A stretch of DNA of 64,000 nt from Brachynemurus nebulosus (GCA_035578155.1 JAPWDM010000003.1:18378916-18442915); one strand, 5' to 3'. Counted from the first letter of the stretch, positions 23,701-34,990 are shown. Notes: generated from the letters alone by a model not told the origin. A program made the numbers and translations.

Positions 23701-26700
23701 AATCCGATAACGAGTTCGCAGCGCACGCTGCACTGCAACAATAGACTTATTCTGAGAAAAATACGTCTCGACAGCAAAAGCGCGTTGCTCATTCGACCAA
23801 GCCATGTCTACAACTGACAGCGCTACTATCGGAAAATTCCGTGGCCACAGCGTCATTCGAACCTACCCCCACTCCTCCAACATGTCCCCACTACTCACAA
23901 TGCCACCTCGAAAGTAGGGAGGTTTCCCTGCCCCACCCTGTATAAGATACTATTTTGTATGATATGTATCATAATATGTATGGTTGCTTTAAGTTCGATT
24001 CACACTATACGTCCCGTCACGATTACGTTACGTTACGTCAGAATATTGTTATATGGAAATTAATGCAGTAGTTCACATTATCAGTCACCGTTCAGGAACA
24101 TCCACGTTCCGTCCGGTCAAACATTCTCGAAGAGAATTTTTTGACGTGACTGAACTGAGCTGTGGTGTGTTCGAATGTACAATGTGAATGAAATTACAAC
24201 ACGTACAAATTACAAATTACGTCGAAGTTTGTTTGTATTCGTTATTATAACAATTAATTTATATTTTGTAGGCATATTTGTACCATATTTTTGATCATGT
24301 CAGATACAGATTTGTAATTTAAATATTTCGGAAAAATTTTACATTCAATAAACGTTACCTTAAACAAACCATTAATTTTTCTATTGAAATTACGACTTCT
24401 AAAATTTTCTTTTCTAAATTTTTTTGTAATAATTATGTTTTATTTTATCAAATAAATTGTAAAACTGACATTCTAAATTATTTATAGAATTTAATTTGAT
24501 CATTCTTAAGAAATCAAACAAAGTGTGAAATTAATCTAGATATTTCATTTTTTTTAAAATTTCATGTACCCAAACTTTCTTGATGCGCATTTTTTTGTTC
24601 TTCATAATCAAATATTAAGTTGTGTTCCAGCATCGCATGTTTGACAGTCCGCAAACTGTTTGCACATGCGTAATCGTTCCAGCAAAACAAAATCAAACAT
24701 TTTGTACAAACTGTACAACGTTCCAGCATCATTTTTGACATGTTTTCAACTTGTTACTAAATGTCAGAATAGGGTATTTTCCAAATTTTTGAAAACTGCT
24801 TATATTTAAAGATTGGCACGAACGATTTAACAAAAAAATAAAAATAAATTAATTAATGTCTTTTTTTCTCCATTAAACCAATTAAAGTCAAATTTTAATG
24901 GTTTTGAATTTACCGCTAAAACGCTCAGTTCGATGACGTCTACTATGTGACGTCAACTTTGTGTAAACAACAAGTGAAATCGAGTTAGTAATTTACACAA
25001 AGTTGACGTCACACAGTTTCTAAATATAGATGTGCCGTGACTAACAGAATCAGATTTCGTTGGGTGATTGACGGAAGGGGGAAGGTAAAGCAACCATACA
25101 CAGCATACAAAATAGTATCTTATAGATTTGTTTGTACATTTACACGTATAGTTGATGTATTTTTCGATAACATTAGATAAATATAACTAAATTATAATAA
25201 AAAGACTAAAATATTCGATTTTATTTAAAACATGGTTTTAGTATTTCTTGTGAAATTTTCCAGAGACTTAAATTACCAATAAAAAAAAGAATAAATTAAG
25301 ATGTCATCGAATTAATAATTTTACCTAATCATTTTTTTAGTGAAATATGAAAGATGTAAAATTGTTAAATATTAGTAACCGACCGAACCTTCGGTTTCGG
25401 TTTCAGCCAGTTTCGGCCAAAAATCAGCCGAAACTTCGGCGGCACCGAAACTCAGTGTTCGTGAATTATCGCGCTTCGTTCGGGCAAGTTCGTGTCTCAT
25501 ACATACACTAGATTTCAGCATACAATTGAAATTTTAATATGTCTAAATAAGTTTCGGTTTTGGTTTCGGCCGAAACTACGACCAAAGCTGAAGTTTCGGT
25601 TTCGGCTGCAAATCCTGTTTCGGTCGGACACTATTAAATATATTACTGTTATTCACTTCCTTTTTTTATTGGTAATTTAAATCTCTGAAAAATTTATTTA
25701 TGAGTCAGGTCAAAGGCTTTTATCATTTTATTTCATTAAAACGGTTAAATATAACTAAATTAACTTCGTTTTCATTTTATTGAAATTTGAATGGAAAATT
25801 ATGGTAAAGTTAGGTAGTTTGACGGTAGTGATTTTATAATAGGATGATATCTCACAACAAAGCAACTTTAGGTATTAATAAGCTACATATTTTGCCAAAA
25901 ATATTTAGAATAATATGTAATGGATAGCAGTTTGACAGATATAAATGTATAATGTACTGGTGTATTTATATTATATTTAATAATCGATATTATTGGAGTT
26001 CGATGTTGAGTTCAGAAGAGTAACAAGCAGGGCTGGGAAGTATTTAAAATGATTTCATTTTAAATATGTATTTAAAATAAAAAGTCCTTGCATCCTTTGC
26101 ATTTTGCATTTTCTATTTTAAATAAATTTGTTCAAACCATTTTCCATTTTGTATTTAAAATGGAAATTTGAATCCATTTTGCATTTAAAATAAAAATGCA
26201 TGTATACTCAAATTTATGTGTATATGTATGACACTTATGACTATGTCCCTGCCAATTTTCATATACCAGATGGCGTTGATGTACTAGAATGAAATTAGAG
26301 TCGGGACATGAGTTTCGATAGTTCGCTATTTTTCATCAAAGATTCATCTAAAATAAATTGGAAATAAATTAAATATTTAAAAAAATTTTAATTCTTCGTT
26401 AATACATAACTTGGTGACGATACTTTTGTACTCAATCATATGATAATTAATTTTGACATCTATCTGATGAAATGTGCTCACATGTCCCAACTCTGTTCTG
26501 TATGGTCCTCGACCATCAGCGCCACGCAGCAAACTGTGACATTCAAAGGTTCGTCCTTGAAAACAAGTGGCAGGAACATGCTTATAACTCATATTAATCA
26601 TAGAACTCGAATTGAACACAGTCTAACAAATTATAAGTTAAATGTAAGTCAATTCAATTGACTTAAAATTTTTATCATTCGAGTTTCAATGTCATTTAAG

Positions 26701-27517
26701 TTAAATTTGTTACTACAGCTGCAGTTCTTCCAAGTCAAATTTTTCTGACTCAAGTTGTATGCTATTATCTTTAAGACACGTCGATAAGAAATGTTTTGGT
26801 AGATGATTTTCATAATTTAGAAGTCACAGTTGTAGTTTGATTATGTCAAGGCTGAATTAAATTTTACAATATTTTTGAGTAACAATATTTCAAGAGTTAA
26901 GTTTCGTTTTAATATCATGCAAACTTTATAAAATTTTCTCAAAAGACTGCCATAATATAATTTCAATACGTTTGACATTTTTTTAACTTTTTTTTTTAAT
27001 ATAAAAAACGATAAAAGATTTATAGTATAAAAAAGTAAAAAGCATTTTGCATTTTATAATCCATTTTAAATAGCTATTTTCCATTTTCTATTTTAAATAT
27101 GTTCAGTAAAACCATTTTCCATTTTGTATTTTAAATGCATTTTTGGAAACTATTTTCCATTTTCTATTTTAAATGGTTTCTATGAACTATTTTTCCCAGC
27201 CCTGGTAACAAGTAGTGGCAATCAAACTCCCAGAAGTTCTACAGTTTTTGGCTTTGCTTGGAATGGCCTGAACGTTGAATACTAAACATTAAAAACTGAA
27301 TCGAATACTAAAAAATTATACTAACAATTTCTTGGAGCTAATTAGTAGAATAGATAAATAAACGATCAATATTTTTATCAATACGTTATAAATTAATTTA
27401 TAGGAAGATGCTACTGGTGGACGAAGTTGTCTAGATAATACAGAGGGGAAAAGCTTTTTAGAGATTGCTGGAAAGAAAATGCATAGTGAAGGGTATCGTG
27501 AGCCACCAAACGTTTAA
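14580..27517 (+). CDS. MEAK7: MEAK7/TLDC1, TLDc-domain protein
   Basis: Seven coding exons: 14580-14711, 14778-15005, 16720-17008, 18344-18574, 18643-18869, 19908-20084, 27404-27517. All are GT-AG with consistent phases, giving 465 residues (human MEAK7 is of similar length). The N-terminus MGVNNSK fits the N-myristoylation consensus MGxxxS, as in the vertebrate protein, so lysosomal-membrane attachment is likely. A helical N-terminal half (about 1-215) precedes a TLDc domain (about 220-430): LLDLNQLVFINANLP, RYEWRFLFSSEIHGESF, GPSVLIIEDKNGYMFGGFAP, NSTGYNDHYQYLN, GGQFDYCGLYLDQDYGKGHT, LEVWGLG. The C-terminus (GKSFLEIAGKKMHSEGYREP) matches the family tail. In mammals MEAK7 binds mTOR and promotes S6K2 signalling; that role is family knowledge, not visible here. 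The 7.3-kb last intron is packed with transposons. Confidence 0.94.
14778..15005 (+). CDS. MEAK7: MEAK7 exon 2
   Basis: Residues 45-120, KLWGPQMDSRLMQYITNFL onward to YILVKE. Acceptor TTGTAG, donor GTATGA, both in phase 0. Confidence 0.9.
16720..17008 (+). CDS. MEAK7: MEAK7 exon 3
   Basis: Residues 121-217, FVESIVSTFMKIQKL, then helices around QKFAESLTYELAVN and LSKWIGNCAILGILLQHVFN, ending in a charged KDKEKEKEK stretch. Acceptor ATTTTAG; phase-1 donor. Confidence 0.92.
17009..18343. other. MEAK7 intron 3
   Basis: 1.3 kb of AT-rich intron. I see no repeat, ORF or element in it that I can support. The same holds for intron 2 (15006-16719) and intron 5 (18870-19907), which show only low-complexity AT tracts. 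Confidence 0.45.
18344..18574 (+). CDS. MEAK7: MEAK7 exon 4 (TLDc start)
   Basis: Residues 217-294: a polar SSEEQQEQTHERDKEK linker, then the start of TLDc (LIPFCRGLDLIPSYPSLLDL, EWRFLFSSEIHGESFSTL). Confidence 0.93.
18643..18869 (+). CDS. MEAK7: MEAK7 exon 5 (TLDc)
   Basis: Residues 294-369: RIINQGPSVLIIEDKNGYMF, the GGFAPESW motif and TGYNDHYQYLNLNQQTMPNG. The intron before it is only 68 bp; an in-frame ATG at 18606 lies inside that intron and is not a start. Confidence 0.93.
19908..20084 (+). CDS. MEAK7: MEAK7 exon 6 (TLDc end)
   Basis: Residues 370-428: CMGGQFDYCGLYLDQDYGKG, HTSETCTTY, HLEVWGLGQPP. Acceptor TTTTAG, donor GTAAGT at 20085. Confidence 0.93.
22311..23180. mobile_element. 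TA-flanked MITE-like element
   Basis: The left end CAGGGTAATTCCATGG after TA (22309-22310) and the right end CATGGAATTGTCC before TA (23181-23182) are imperfect inverted repeats. GGTCACTTACATTAC-type words recur near 22323, 22500, 22687 and 22710 inside. The 63-aa ORF has no recognisable product. It directly abuts the next element at a shared TA. Confidence 0.55.
23195..23940 (-). mobile_element. Truncated mariner-like element with DUF4817-type transposase N-terminus
   Basis: The perfect terminal repeats CAGGGTGGGGCAGGGAA and TTCCCTGCCCCACCCTG are flanked by TA. The element is 746 bp, much shorter than a full ~1.3-kb mariner, and has been internally deleted. It is inserted in the left terminal repeat of the surrounding MITE, so it is the younger of the two. 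Confidence 0.85.
23371..23811 (-). pseudogene. Mariner-like transposase, N-terminal DNA-binding part only
   Basis: From ATG at 23811 (MAWSNEQRAFAVETYFSQNK; an upstream in-frame ATG at 23856 is less likely) the frame holds a helix-turn-helix of the DUF4817 type (AVQRALRTRYRIPPRNPVPD, ILLWMENFRACGSV) and a second helix-turn-helix (RKHASALALSNRTVRRILHE). It stops after QRVQACETLIR. The DDE/D catalytic domain is missing, so the protein could bind the ends but not cut. Confidence 0.82.
25373..25633. mobile_element. Short hAT-like MITE
   Basis: The inverted ends TAGTAACCGACCGAA and TTTCGGTCGGACACTA are flanked by the 8-bp duplication TTAAATAT at 25365-25372 and 25634-25641. 261 bp, packed with CGGTTTCGG/CCGAAAC motifs in both orientations. 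No valid ORF; the frame running through it is coincidental. Confidence 0.82.
26028..27204. mobile_element. hAT-like MITE, 1.2 kb
   Basis: The ends CAGGGCTGGGAA and TTCCCAGCCCTG are flanked by a perfect 8-bp duplication GTAACAAG at 26020-26027 and 27205-27212. Both subterminal regions are dense in CATTTTAAAT/ATTTAAAATG words, probable binding repeats. No transposase is detectable. An inner inverted pair (GTCGGGACATGAG near 26302, CTCACATGTCCCAACTC near 26476) hints at a nested smaller element. Confidence 0.85.
27404..27517 (+). CDS. MEAK7: MEAK7 exon 7 and stop
   Basis: Residues 429-465 and TAA. It encodes EDATGGRSCLDNTEG, then the conserved tail FLEIAGKKMHSEGYREPPN. It lies 7.3 kb from exon 6 and follows acceptor TTTATAG. 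Confidence 0.92.
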   Translation, partial: EDATGGRSCLDNTEGKSFLEIAGKKMHSEGYREPPNV

Positions 27518-27793
27518 TCTAAATAATTTTTTCTTTTCTTTTGGAATTAAGTTGTTGCAATAATGTATTGTAATCGAATAATAGAAATATATCTGCCTCT
27601 TTCTTTCATATAAATCTCATGACGTGATTCACTCGGGGATTGTAAAAACGCATGCGCGTTACATGCGTTCTTTCTTTATCGATAAAACGTCAAGAATGAT
27701 GCCATTTATAATAAATAGAGTTTTTGTATAGCATAATAGTAGCGTTATTTTGACAGTTAAAGCATAAAAGCGGCTGTTAACTTTTATCTGCAG
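27518..27793. other. MEAK7 3' flank
   Basis: The 3' UTR presumably lies here. I see no canonical AATAAA within 100 bp of the stop; weaker AATAAT/AATAGA variants occur near 27560-27585. Confidence 0.35.
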
Positions 27794-28634
27794 TAGAGAT
27801 ATCGATTCTCCAAAAAAAAGATCGATTTTTGGATCGATTTAAATCGAACTTAAAAAAATCGATCCAAAAAAAAATCGACTAAAAAAAAATCGATTCTGTA
27901 AGATCGATCTAAAAAATCGAAATTTTGAATAGTTTAAAAAAAATTAACTGATAGTTTGTTAAGGAATTTAATTGATAGTACATGGAAGGTATACTATGTA
28001 AAAACGTTTTATATTATACTTGGAAAGACGATGAGCTAACGTGGATTGGTGAAAGTAGGAAAAAATTGGAGTGATGCAACTGAATATATAGAACGAATAT
28101 CACGGAATGAACCAAGTTTATTTAAAAATTTCAAACAAACTGACAAAAAAACTTTTCTAAATATGTAAGTCCTTTTGTAGAAGAGACATCACTTGGAACA
28201 TGGGTGGTCTGCCTTTCTTTTTGCATTCATGGTCTTCATAGTAGTACATATGGTAGGTAAATATATGTTATATGGTTATAGGGTATACATATTGGCTATT
28301 GGCACATTGGATACTACTGGAACTAATTAGGAAAGATAATGCGTATATAGTTATACATACGAGTATAACCACATGGGGAGTTTTACCCATTGTTATCACA
28401 ACGGGTAAAAAGTAACAACTAACAATAATATTTTTGGTGTTTCCTTTTAATACATGTTTCTTTGTAGAATTAAAATAAAAATGAAATTATTTTTCAAAAA
28501 AATCGGTTGTCGATCTCTTACTTTTAATAATCGATTCATGAATCGATTCAAATGAAAAAAATCGAAAAAAAAATCGATTTTTTAAGCTTCGATTAATCGA
28601 TCTGCGATTAATCGATTTAAAATCGACATCTCTA
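27794..28634. mobile_element. hAT-like element, 841 bp
   Basis: The ends TAGAGATATCGATT and AATCGACATCTCTA are flanked by a perfect 8-bp duplication ATCTGCAG (27786-27793, 28635-28642). Both subterminal parts are arrays of ATCGATT/AATCGA. The interior has no intact frame. Confidence 0.86.
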
Positions 28635-28851
28635 ATCTGCAGTCAATCTAAATTGCTTGTAGCATATATTTGTGGTCTATCCAGCTAAGCTGTTGATATA
28701 TATAATTTACGGTGGCTTTTTAATTACACTAAAATATCATTATGACTACTGATTATGAAGAAAAGTATTTTTTATTACTCATGCGGGAGAAGTACTAACT
28801 TGGCGCACACATTTCTGTACTCAAAATAGCTATTTTCCCACATACTTTTTT

Positions 28852-28884
28852 GCGTGCGGAAAGTATACTTTCCACACGCAAATT
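28852..28884. repeat. Perfect-looking short hairpin
   Basis: TTTGCGTGCGGAAAGTATAC is followed by its near-complement ending CCACACGCAAA; about 15 bp of stem around GTATAC. It lies in a region (28799-29228) with another inverted pair, ATAGTATATGCAA/TTTGCATAATATACTAT. Confidence 0.5.
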
Positions 28885-29907
28885 GTCAATAAAACACGCA
28901 AAATTTAATCAAAATACGCAGAGTTGTCTCTTGATTTTTCATTTAATAAATATTTCATAATTATTTCTGTAGAAACCACCAACAATGTAATTTAAACAAT
29001 ATTTAATTCAGAAAAAAAGACAAACAATTAAAAATATTATTTTAAAACGGAATAAAAAATAGTAGTAATAATAGAAAAAAGTATGTGAAACTCGTAATAA
29101 AAAAATAGTATATGCAACTCGTACAGGATTGTCGATTGCCCACAAGAGCGAAGTTGAGCGCACTCACTACGATCGTGCGCTCATTTGCTCGCGCACTTCC
29201 CGCACTATTTGCATAATATACTATAATCTATTTTTTATTTGCAAGAAAACATATTTTATACACGTGAAAATTTACTCTTATTACTAGTTCTACTATTATT
29301 AAGGATTCTTAGTAAAAAGTCTGTCCCTAGCGCTGAATTTTTAAATAAAAAATATATGTTTCCTAATCTATCATAAGAAATATTGCAAATGCAATATTGC
29401 AATAAGAAATATTGCAAAAATTTTTTATGTGCATCATTAAAAGGGTAAATTTATTAGTACAAAATAAAATATAGCTTCTTGCATCATTTTTAAGGTTGCG
29501 TGCTTACTTTAACTGTCAAAACAATAACAAAAGTTTATAAAATAATTTACAATATTTTGCAAAAACTCTATAATATCAATTTAATTGTATTTAATCCTGT
29601 TTATTCCTGTTCAGTGTTTCTAGTCTACTATTTTAATATTAATATTAAAAGATAATATGCTAATTATATCGATAAGAAATATTAAAAATGCAGGAATTGA
29701 TAATAACATTTAAGTTCTTATGTTCCTTATTTCTTGTGCCAATTTTTCAAATGAATTTAGTTCTGTATTTTGTCCCCACCGTTTCACTTTCTATATTTCT
29801 TTGGGGTCTTCTCATAATGAGTGACATAACGTAAAAAATATTGCCATCTAGTAACTCTGGATGAAAGTTTGTGTAGTTTGCTAACTTAATCATTCGTGTT
29901 ATATTTT

Positions 29908-30180
29908 TTAACACGTTGACGGTCATGGACGCTGTACGGCATCAACAATTCCGCATAAAATGTACACCAATAAAGTATGTACATAAACAAACAGTTCTCT
30001 CTCTGTGTAGACACCATAGGTACCGCAGTGGTGCAGTGTTCTACAATATATTACATATTGTGTAGCAGACCTGTGATAACTATTGGACTAATCGTACCTA
30101 TTGTGTCTAGACAGAGAGGGAGGGAGAACAATGTATTTGTTGGACGGTCATAATGGCCTTTATGACCGTCAACGTGTTAA
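29908..30180. mobile_element. TTAA-bounded MITE, piggyBac-like
   Basis: TTAACACGTTGACGGTCAT at the left is the exact complement of ATGACCGTCAACGTGTTAA at the right, bounded by TTAA. 273 bp, non-coding. Inside is a second inverted pair (CTCTCTCTGTGTAGACAC against TGTCTAGACAGAGAG). Related ends occur at 40540-40556, 52855 and 56164-56329. Confidence 0.78.
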
Positions 30181-30669
30181 TATCACCAGTGCAAAAAGAC
30201 TATGATCATTTTGAATTCATGCTATCAAAAATTGCAAACTACTCAGTTTTGTGCAGGATCACTAGATGGCAATACTTGTTATGTCTTTTGTCGTACGTCA
30301 TTGTTAGATGACTCTTTTTGTCATTGTGAGATGAAGTTTTTTTTTGCGCTTATTTCAAATGCCATATATTTGATGATTTTATAGATCTCGAACCAAAATT
30401 AAACCAACTTTCAGTTAAAAAAAATGATACATATCGAGTATTTATTTATTGTGAATGTGCCAAAATATTAATTTGAGTATTATGAATTATTATTTTAAAC
30501 CAATTCATAGGTTGAATGACCGCGGGGTATCAGTATATTCTCTTTTTCAAAATATTAGTACAGTAGAACACCAGTTTTGTCAAGAGAAAATGCATAGTAG
30601 TCAACATATTGGTAATCTAAAATAGTAGAATAGTTTTTTTTTTTTTTTTTAACTTCGGAAAGAAATTAT

Positions 30670-30898
30670 TTAACCCCTTCAGTACCACCATATATTCCAA
30701 TATTTTAGATAAAAAATTTAATATCTCTATAAGTATAATTGCAAGTTTGGTACATTTTGCTTAATTTATTTACAATATGACCGCTCCTTACTATACAGCC
30801 TCCAGTTACCGATATAAGACAATGCACACTCGTCAGTTGAATTTTTTCAAAAAATTAGTATGGCGAGCTGAGCTCGTCATTAGTCCTAAAGGGGTTAA
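30670..30898. mobile_element. TTAA-bounded MITE, piggyBac-like
   Basis: TTAACCCCTTCAGTA at the left matches, inverted, TCCTAAAGGGGTTAA at the right. 229 bp, non-coding. Confidence 0.68.
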
Positions 30899-32050
30899 TT
30901 TTTTTTGTAAGAAAATGTATGTAATAGCTATTAAAATTTAGTTAACAATTTGTCATTAGAACTAATAGTCACAAACCAAAAGTTATATTTTCTAATCAGG
31001 TATAAAAAAGTTGGAGGTAAGCTTTGAGTCAGTTTTGTCTTAAAATATATAACTTAATTCTGTACAATAAATAAATAATTTGAAACTTTTATTGACTTAT
31101 TTAACAATGGCTGCGTTCGGAAAAATTTTTTATTGCAAAATGACGATTAGCAAGAGTAAAAAAACACCAAAAAGCCAAATGTAGTTGCATATATCTAAAC
31201 TCAATTAGAGTTATTCATAGAAAAAAATCGAATTTTTTATTTTTTATATAAGATGGATAATATTTATAAATCATATTATTAAAGAATTAAAGAATAAAAT
31301 ATGGCAAAATTTTGGAATTTAACTCAGCAGTATTTAAATTTGGCGCAAGATAGAATTGTGTGTCACTTATATGTATGATTCAAGAAGCCATCTTCCTAGG
31401 TTGTGTGGTCTATTGTACTCACTTCCAGCTGTTACGGATACGACCATAGGTTCAGTAGGTTCAGTAAATAATGTTGACTAAACTGGTGCTCTTATGTAAT
31501 TTTCAAAAGTGATGTTACCAAGAATGGTGCCCTACTATTTTTATTTTCGTCAATACCAAAAATGTAACCCTTGTTATTAAAATATTTTGGTATTTTACTT
31601 TTAAATATAGTTCCTTCATTTTCATGTTTTTAATATAATATTATTCCCAATATTTCGTGACACTTTTAATAGTAAACATTATTTGTAATTGGTATCGCTA
31701 CAAATTGTCATTTCACATTTTTATAAAATTTTCTGCTATTTTGAAACTTGGCCTTTATAAAATGTTGGAATAATGCTGTTGCTAAAGTAGAAAAGATATT
31801 TTTCTATAATTCGTCAAAAACAAAAGTTTTGCAGTAGTAGACATAATTATTTCCTACTGACAAGGAGACTGCACAGCCTTGGGGTCGGCGATTTGGCTGA
31901 AATTTTTTTTGGTGATAGAGTACACTTAATATGTTAATATATTAAAATAATAGCGCGCACTACTCAGAAAAACTTGTAAAAAAAATAATTAAAAAATTTC
32001 AACGCAGCTGGTGTAGTTAATATACTTGAAAAGGAATATTGTACATAACA

Positions 32051-32120
32051 GTCCTATTGGTCTAGTGCAATTGGCGTTAGACTGGTAACACAATGGTCAT
32101 GTGTTCGCAACCGACTCTGT
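32051..32120 (+). repeat. tRNA-like (SINE-head-like) segment, left arm
   Basis: TGGTCTAGTG resembles a pol III A box and, 44 bases later, GTGTTCGCAACC resembles a degenerate B box (GGTTCGANNCC). The segment runs GTCCTATTGG to CCGACTCTG. It does not fold as a clean functional tRNA. A tRNA-derived SINE head is possible. Confidence 0.45.
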
Positions 32121-32764
32121 TCAACAATACTTTTTTGTTAATTTTTTTTTTTTTTTAATATTAATGAATGTCTTCTTTATTTATAAAACATCTTATTTAA
32201 AATATGTATTTGTAACAAATCTTTAAATAGGTAAATCTGTAAATAGGTAAGATAAAATAAAATAAAATATAAAACTTTTAACGTAACATTTATTTAATTG
32301 TAAATTATATTATTATTCTCTACACACAAGACCCAGAGTGATAGTTGCCATAAAAACATACAAAACAATAATTTTTATTACAATTTACACAACATATGAA
32401 TGCATGTTTTTTACAATTACAGGGTGTCTGTAAGACATCTAGTGAAAAACATACTAGATTCACGTTCATGAAAATGTTCCTTTCATGAAATAATTTTGAC
32501 GCATATCAGACAAAATTATTGTTTTGTATGTTTTTGACTATCATTCTGGGTCTTGTGTGTAAAGTATAATAATAATTTGCAATTAAATAAATGTTACTTT
32601 AAAAGTTTTATAATTAATTTTATTTTATCCTACCTATTTACAGATTTACCTTTTTAAAAATTTGTTACAAATACATATTTTAAATAAGATGTTTTATAAA
32701 TAAAGAAGACATTCATTAATATTAAAAAAAAAAAAAAAAAATTAACAAAAAAGTTTTGTTGAAC

Positions 32765-32833
32765 AGAGTCGGTTGCGAACACATGACCATTGTGTTACCA
32801 GTCTAACGCCAATTACACTAGACCAATAGGACT
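32765..32833 (-). repeat. tRNA-like (SINE-head-like) segment, right arm
   Basis: Inverted copy of the segment at 32051-32120 with the same box-like motifs and about one base change (TAGTGTAATTGG instead of TAGTGCAATTGG). Confidence 0.45.
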
Positions 32834-34990
32834 GTTATGTACAATATTCCTTTTCAAGTATATTAACTACACCGGCTGCGTTGAAATTTTTTAATTATTT
32901 TTTTTACAAGTTTTTCTGAGTAGTGCGCGCTATTATTTTAATATATTAACATATTAAGTGTACTCTATCACCAAAAAAAATTTCAGCCAAATCGCCGACC
33001 CCAAGGCTGTGCAGTCTCCTTGTGAGTTTTAGAATCTATAACTGAGTAGTTAGAAGTATTAGTAGAACTGAAATCGAAAACTACGACCTACGACTCGTGA
33101 TCGATTGAATGATTCATTTTTCCTAATTAAGTCATTATAATTGTAATCTTTATCTTCTCTTGTGTCTGATTTAAATTTCTTCATTATAACTATCATCCGG
33201 ATTGTTTAGTGCAGTTATAAATCATTCTGTCAAAAGCTGAAGAAAGTTCGTGTCACCATTCGTTAGAAACGGCACATAATCTATCTGTTTTTCATAAATA
33301 CATTTATCAAGTTTTTCTAAATGCGTTCTATAGTTGGTGTGACAGGAATTGAAACGGTGCTATCCAAGTATATTTCGTTTATACAAACTGAAAATCATTA
33401 CAGTCTGTGTCAGATAAAGTTTGTAAAATCACCTGCGCCACGAATGAACCGACCTTGTTTTATTCAACTACATCTGTATTATGTAAACACACTTATAAAA
33501 AAATTGTTTTTTCTTCATCGTAAAAATCGTAAATAATTAAAGGAGCGTAGTTCTGTAAAATTTTAGAAGATATTTTATAAATGGACAACAGACATCAATA
33601 AACTAAAAATATTATCTAATCTAATAAAAATATTAGTTTAAGTAGATAATAAAACAAATATTTAGCAAAAAATACCACGTTTATTGTTTAATTGTGAAGT
33701 TGTTTCAAGCTTAAAAGGCCATTTTCAAACAAAGTTGACAGGATGATTTATAATACACTAAACTGTCCGGGCTTTAGTCATAACTTAATGCAAAATCAAA
33801 TAATAGCTTTAAAAATGTACGCCGATTAAAATAAAAGAAATATAGCAGCTGTGATTTAATAAATAATTACTAAATAAACTAATTATCGATGAGATTTATA
33901 TGAAAAAAAACTTCCCAACTAAAATGACCCAAAAAATTCCCTTCATTAATTTTTGTTTATTTGTGAGTTTTGATGTGAAACACTAAATAAGCAATGTCTA
34001 TACAATAAAAATTTATAAGTCTGCCTATTTATATGTTTTATTTCATTTAAAATTTTACAATGCGCACAACTTTTTAGCAAATTACGTAATAAATGTATAG
34101 TAAATTGTACTTACACGAATTTTATGGTTATGTTAGCATGTTATTTTCTATGAAAAAAATTTTAAATGAAGTAAAACGCGTTTATTTTACAAAGTACAAA
34201 ATAATATTTAATGAAACAGAACTTAATTAATAAAATACAAAATGAAAATGCTTTAAAACAATTAAATATTTTTAATTTTTTAACTAAACAGTTGCTGTTT
34301 GTAATAATTGTCGTAAATTATTAATCAAAAATAAATTATATAAATAATAAATATGTGCTTAAAATGATTTAATTGTCAACAAAATATTAAACAACTTAAA
34401 ATTATACTTATTAGAAATGTATAAAAAAGTTATGATTATTGATTTAAATAGGCCTACATTTCTTCATAATAGCAATGATCGTTATTTGACCCTTTCGATA
34501 CACTGGGAATATTTTGAACAAGATGGCTGTGATCATCAGAATCGAGTGCTCAATAAATAATCAGTGATAAACTGCAGGCGTTCACACAATAAAATGCCGT
34601 AAGACGTAAGTCAAAAGGAGTGTCCCCATCTAATAATTTATTCTGTATGAAACATTGTGTAGTTTTCTAATTTAAGGATGTATATCCGAAAAGAAAATTC
34701 CAACTTTTTCCACTGAGATTGAAATATGTTAAACACTAGACGATTCTGCATCGATTAGTAAAAAGAAAATTGTATGTCACGGACAAATTAAACGAAATAA
34801 TTAATGTTAATGTTCTCATGTATCGTGTGTTGTTTGAACCGGAAGTAGCTTAGGTACGAATAAATTTGTAAAATTGATCATATTTTATTTATTTTTTGTG
34901 AGAAAAAAAAAATAGTTTTGGTGTTGACACTATTTTAAAAAAATGTGCCCGCCATTTTCGACGAGAAATGTGGTAAAATATATAATGAAT

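Larger units (their letters stand above)
23183..25134. mobile_element. TA-flanked MITE interrupted by a mariner-like element
   Basis: The outer ends CAAATAAATCTA (23183-23194) and TAGATTTGTTTG (25123-25134) are inverted repeats flanked by TA. The match continues inward as TAAGATACTATTTTGTATG (23943 onward) against CATACAAAATAGTATCTTA (ending 25121), but on the left it is split by the mariner-like element at 23195-23940, which sits on a TA inside the terminal repeat. The original element was about 1.2 kb and non-coding. Confidence 0.7.
20085..27403. other. MEAK7 intron 6, a transposon pile-up
   Basis: 7.3 kb. From 20085 to 22310 I see only AT-rich DNA and a copy of the CGCCATCTAGTGACT repeat at 21955-22000. 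From 22311 to 27204 almost every base belongs to DNA-transposon remnants, each listed separately. Confidence 0.7.
31860..33022. repeat. 1.16-kb near-perfect palindrome with tRNA-like segments
   Basis: The left arm from ACAAGGAGACTGCACAGCC (31860) is repeated inverted, with few differences, ending GGCTGTGCAGTCTCCTTGT (33022). The centre is near 32440. Each arm holds a tRNA-like segment (32051-32120, + and 32765-32833, -) and a T- or A-run of about 15-18 bases. No ORF. The near identity of the arms implies recent origin or gene conversion. Confidence 0.85.

Noticed and set aside
32051..32120. Functional tRNA gene
   Set aside because: The A and B boxes are degenerate and the acceptor, anticodon and T arms do not pair consistently; kept only as a tRNA-like repeat segment.
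33321..33536. 71-aa frame as a gene
   Set aside because: Single short frame in repeat-rich intergenic DNA with no recognised similarity. The same applies to frames at 3572-3889, 15202-15387, 21003-21212, 30202-30384, 36176-36460, 53813-54037 and 63319-63537.
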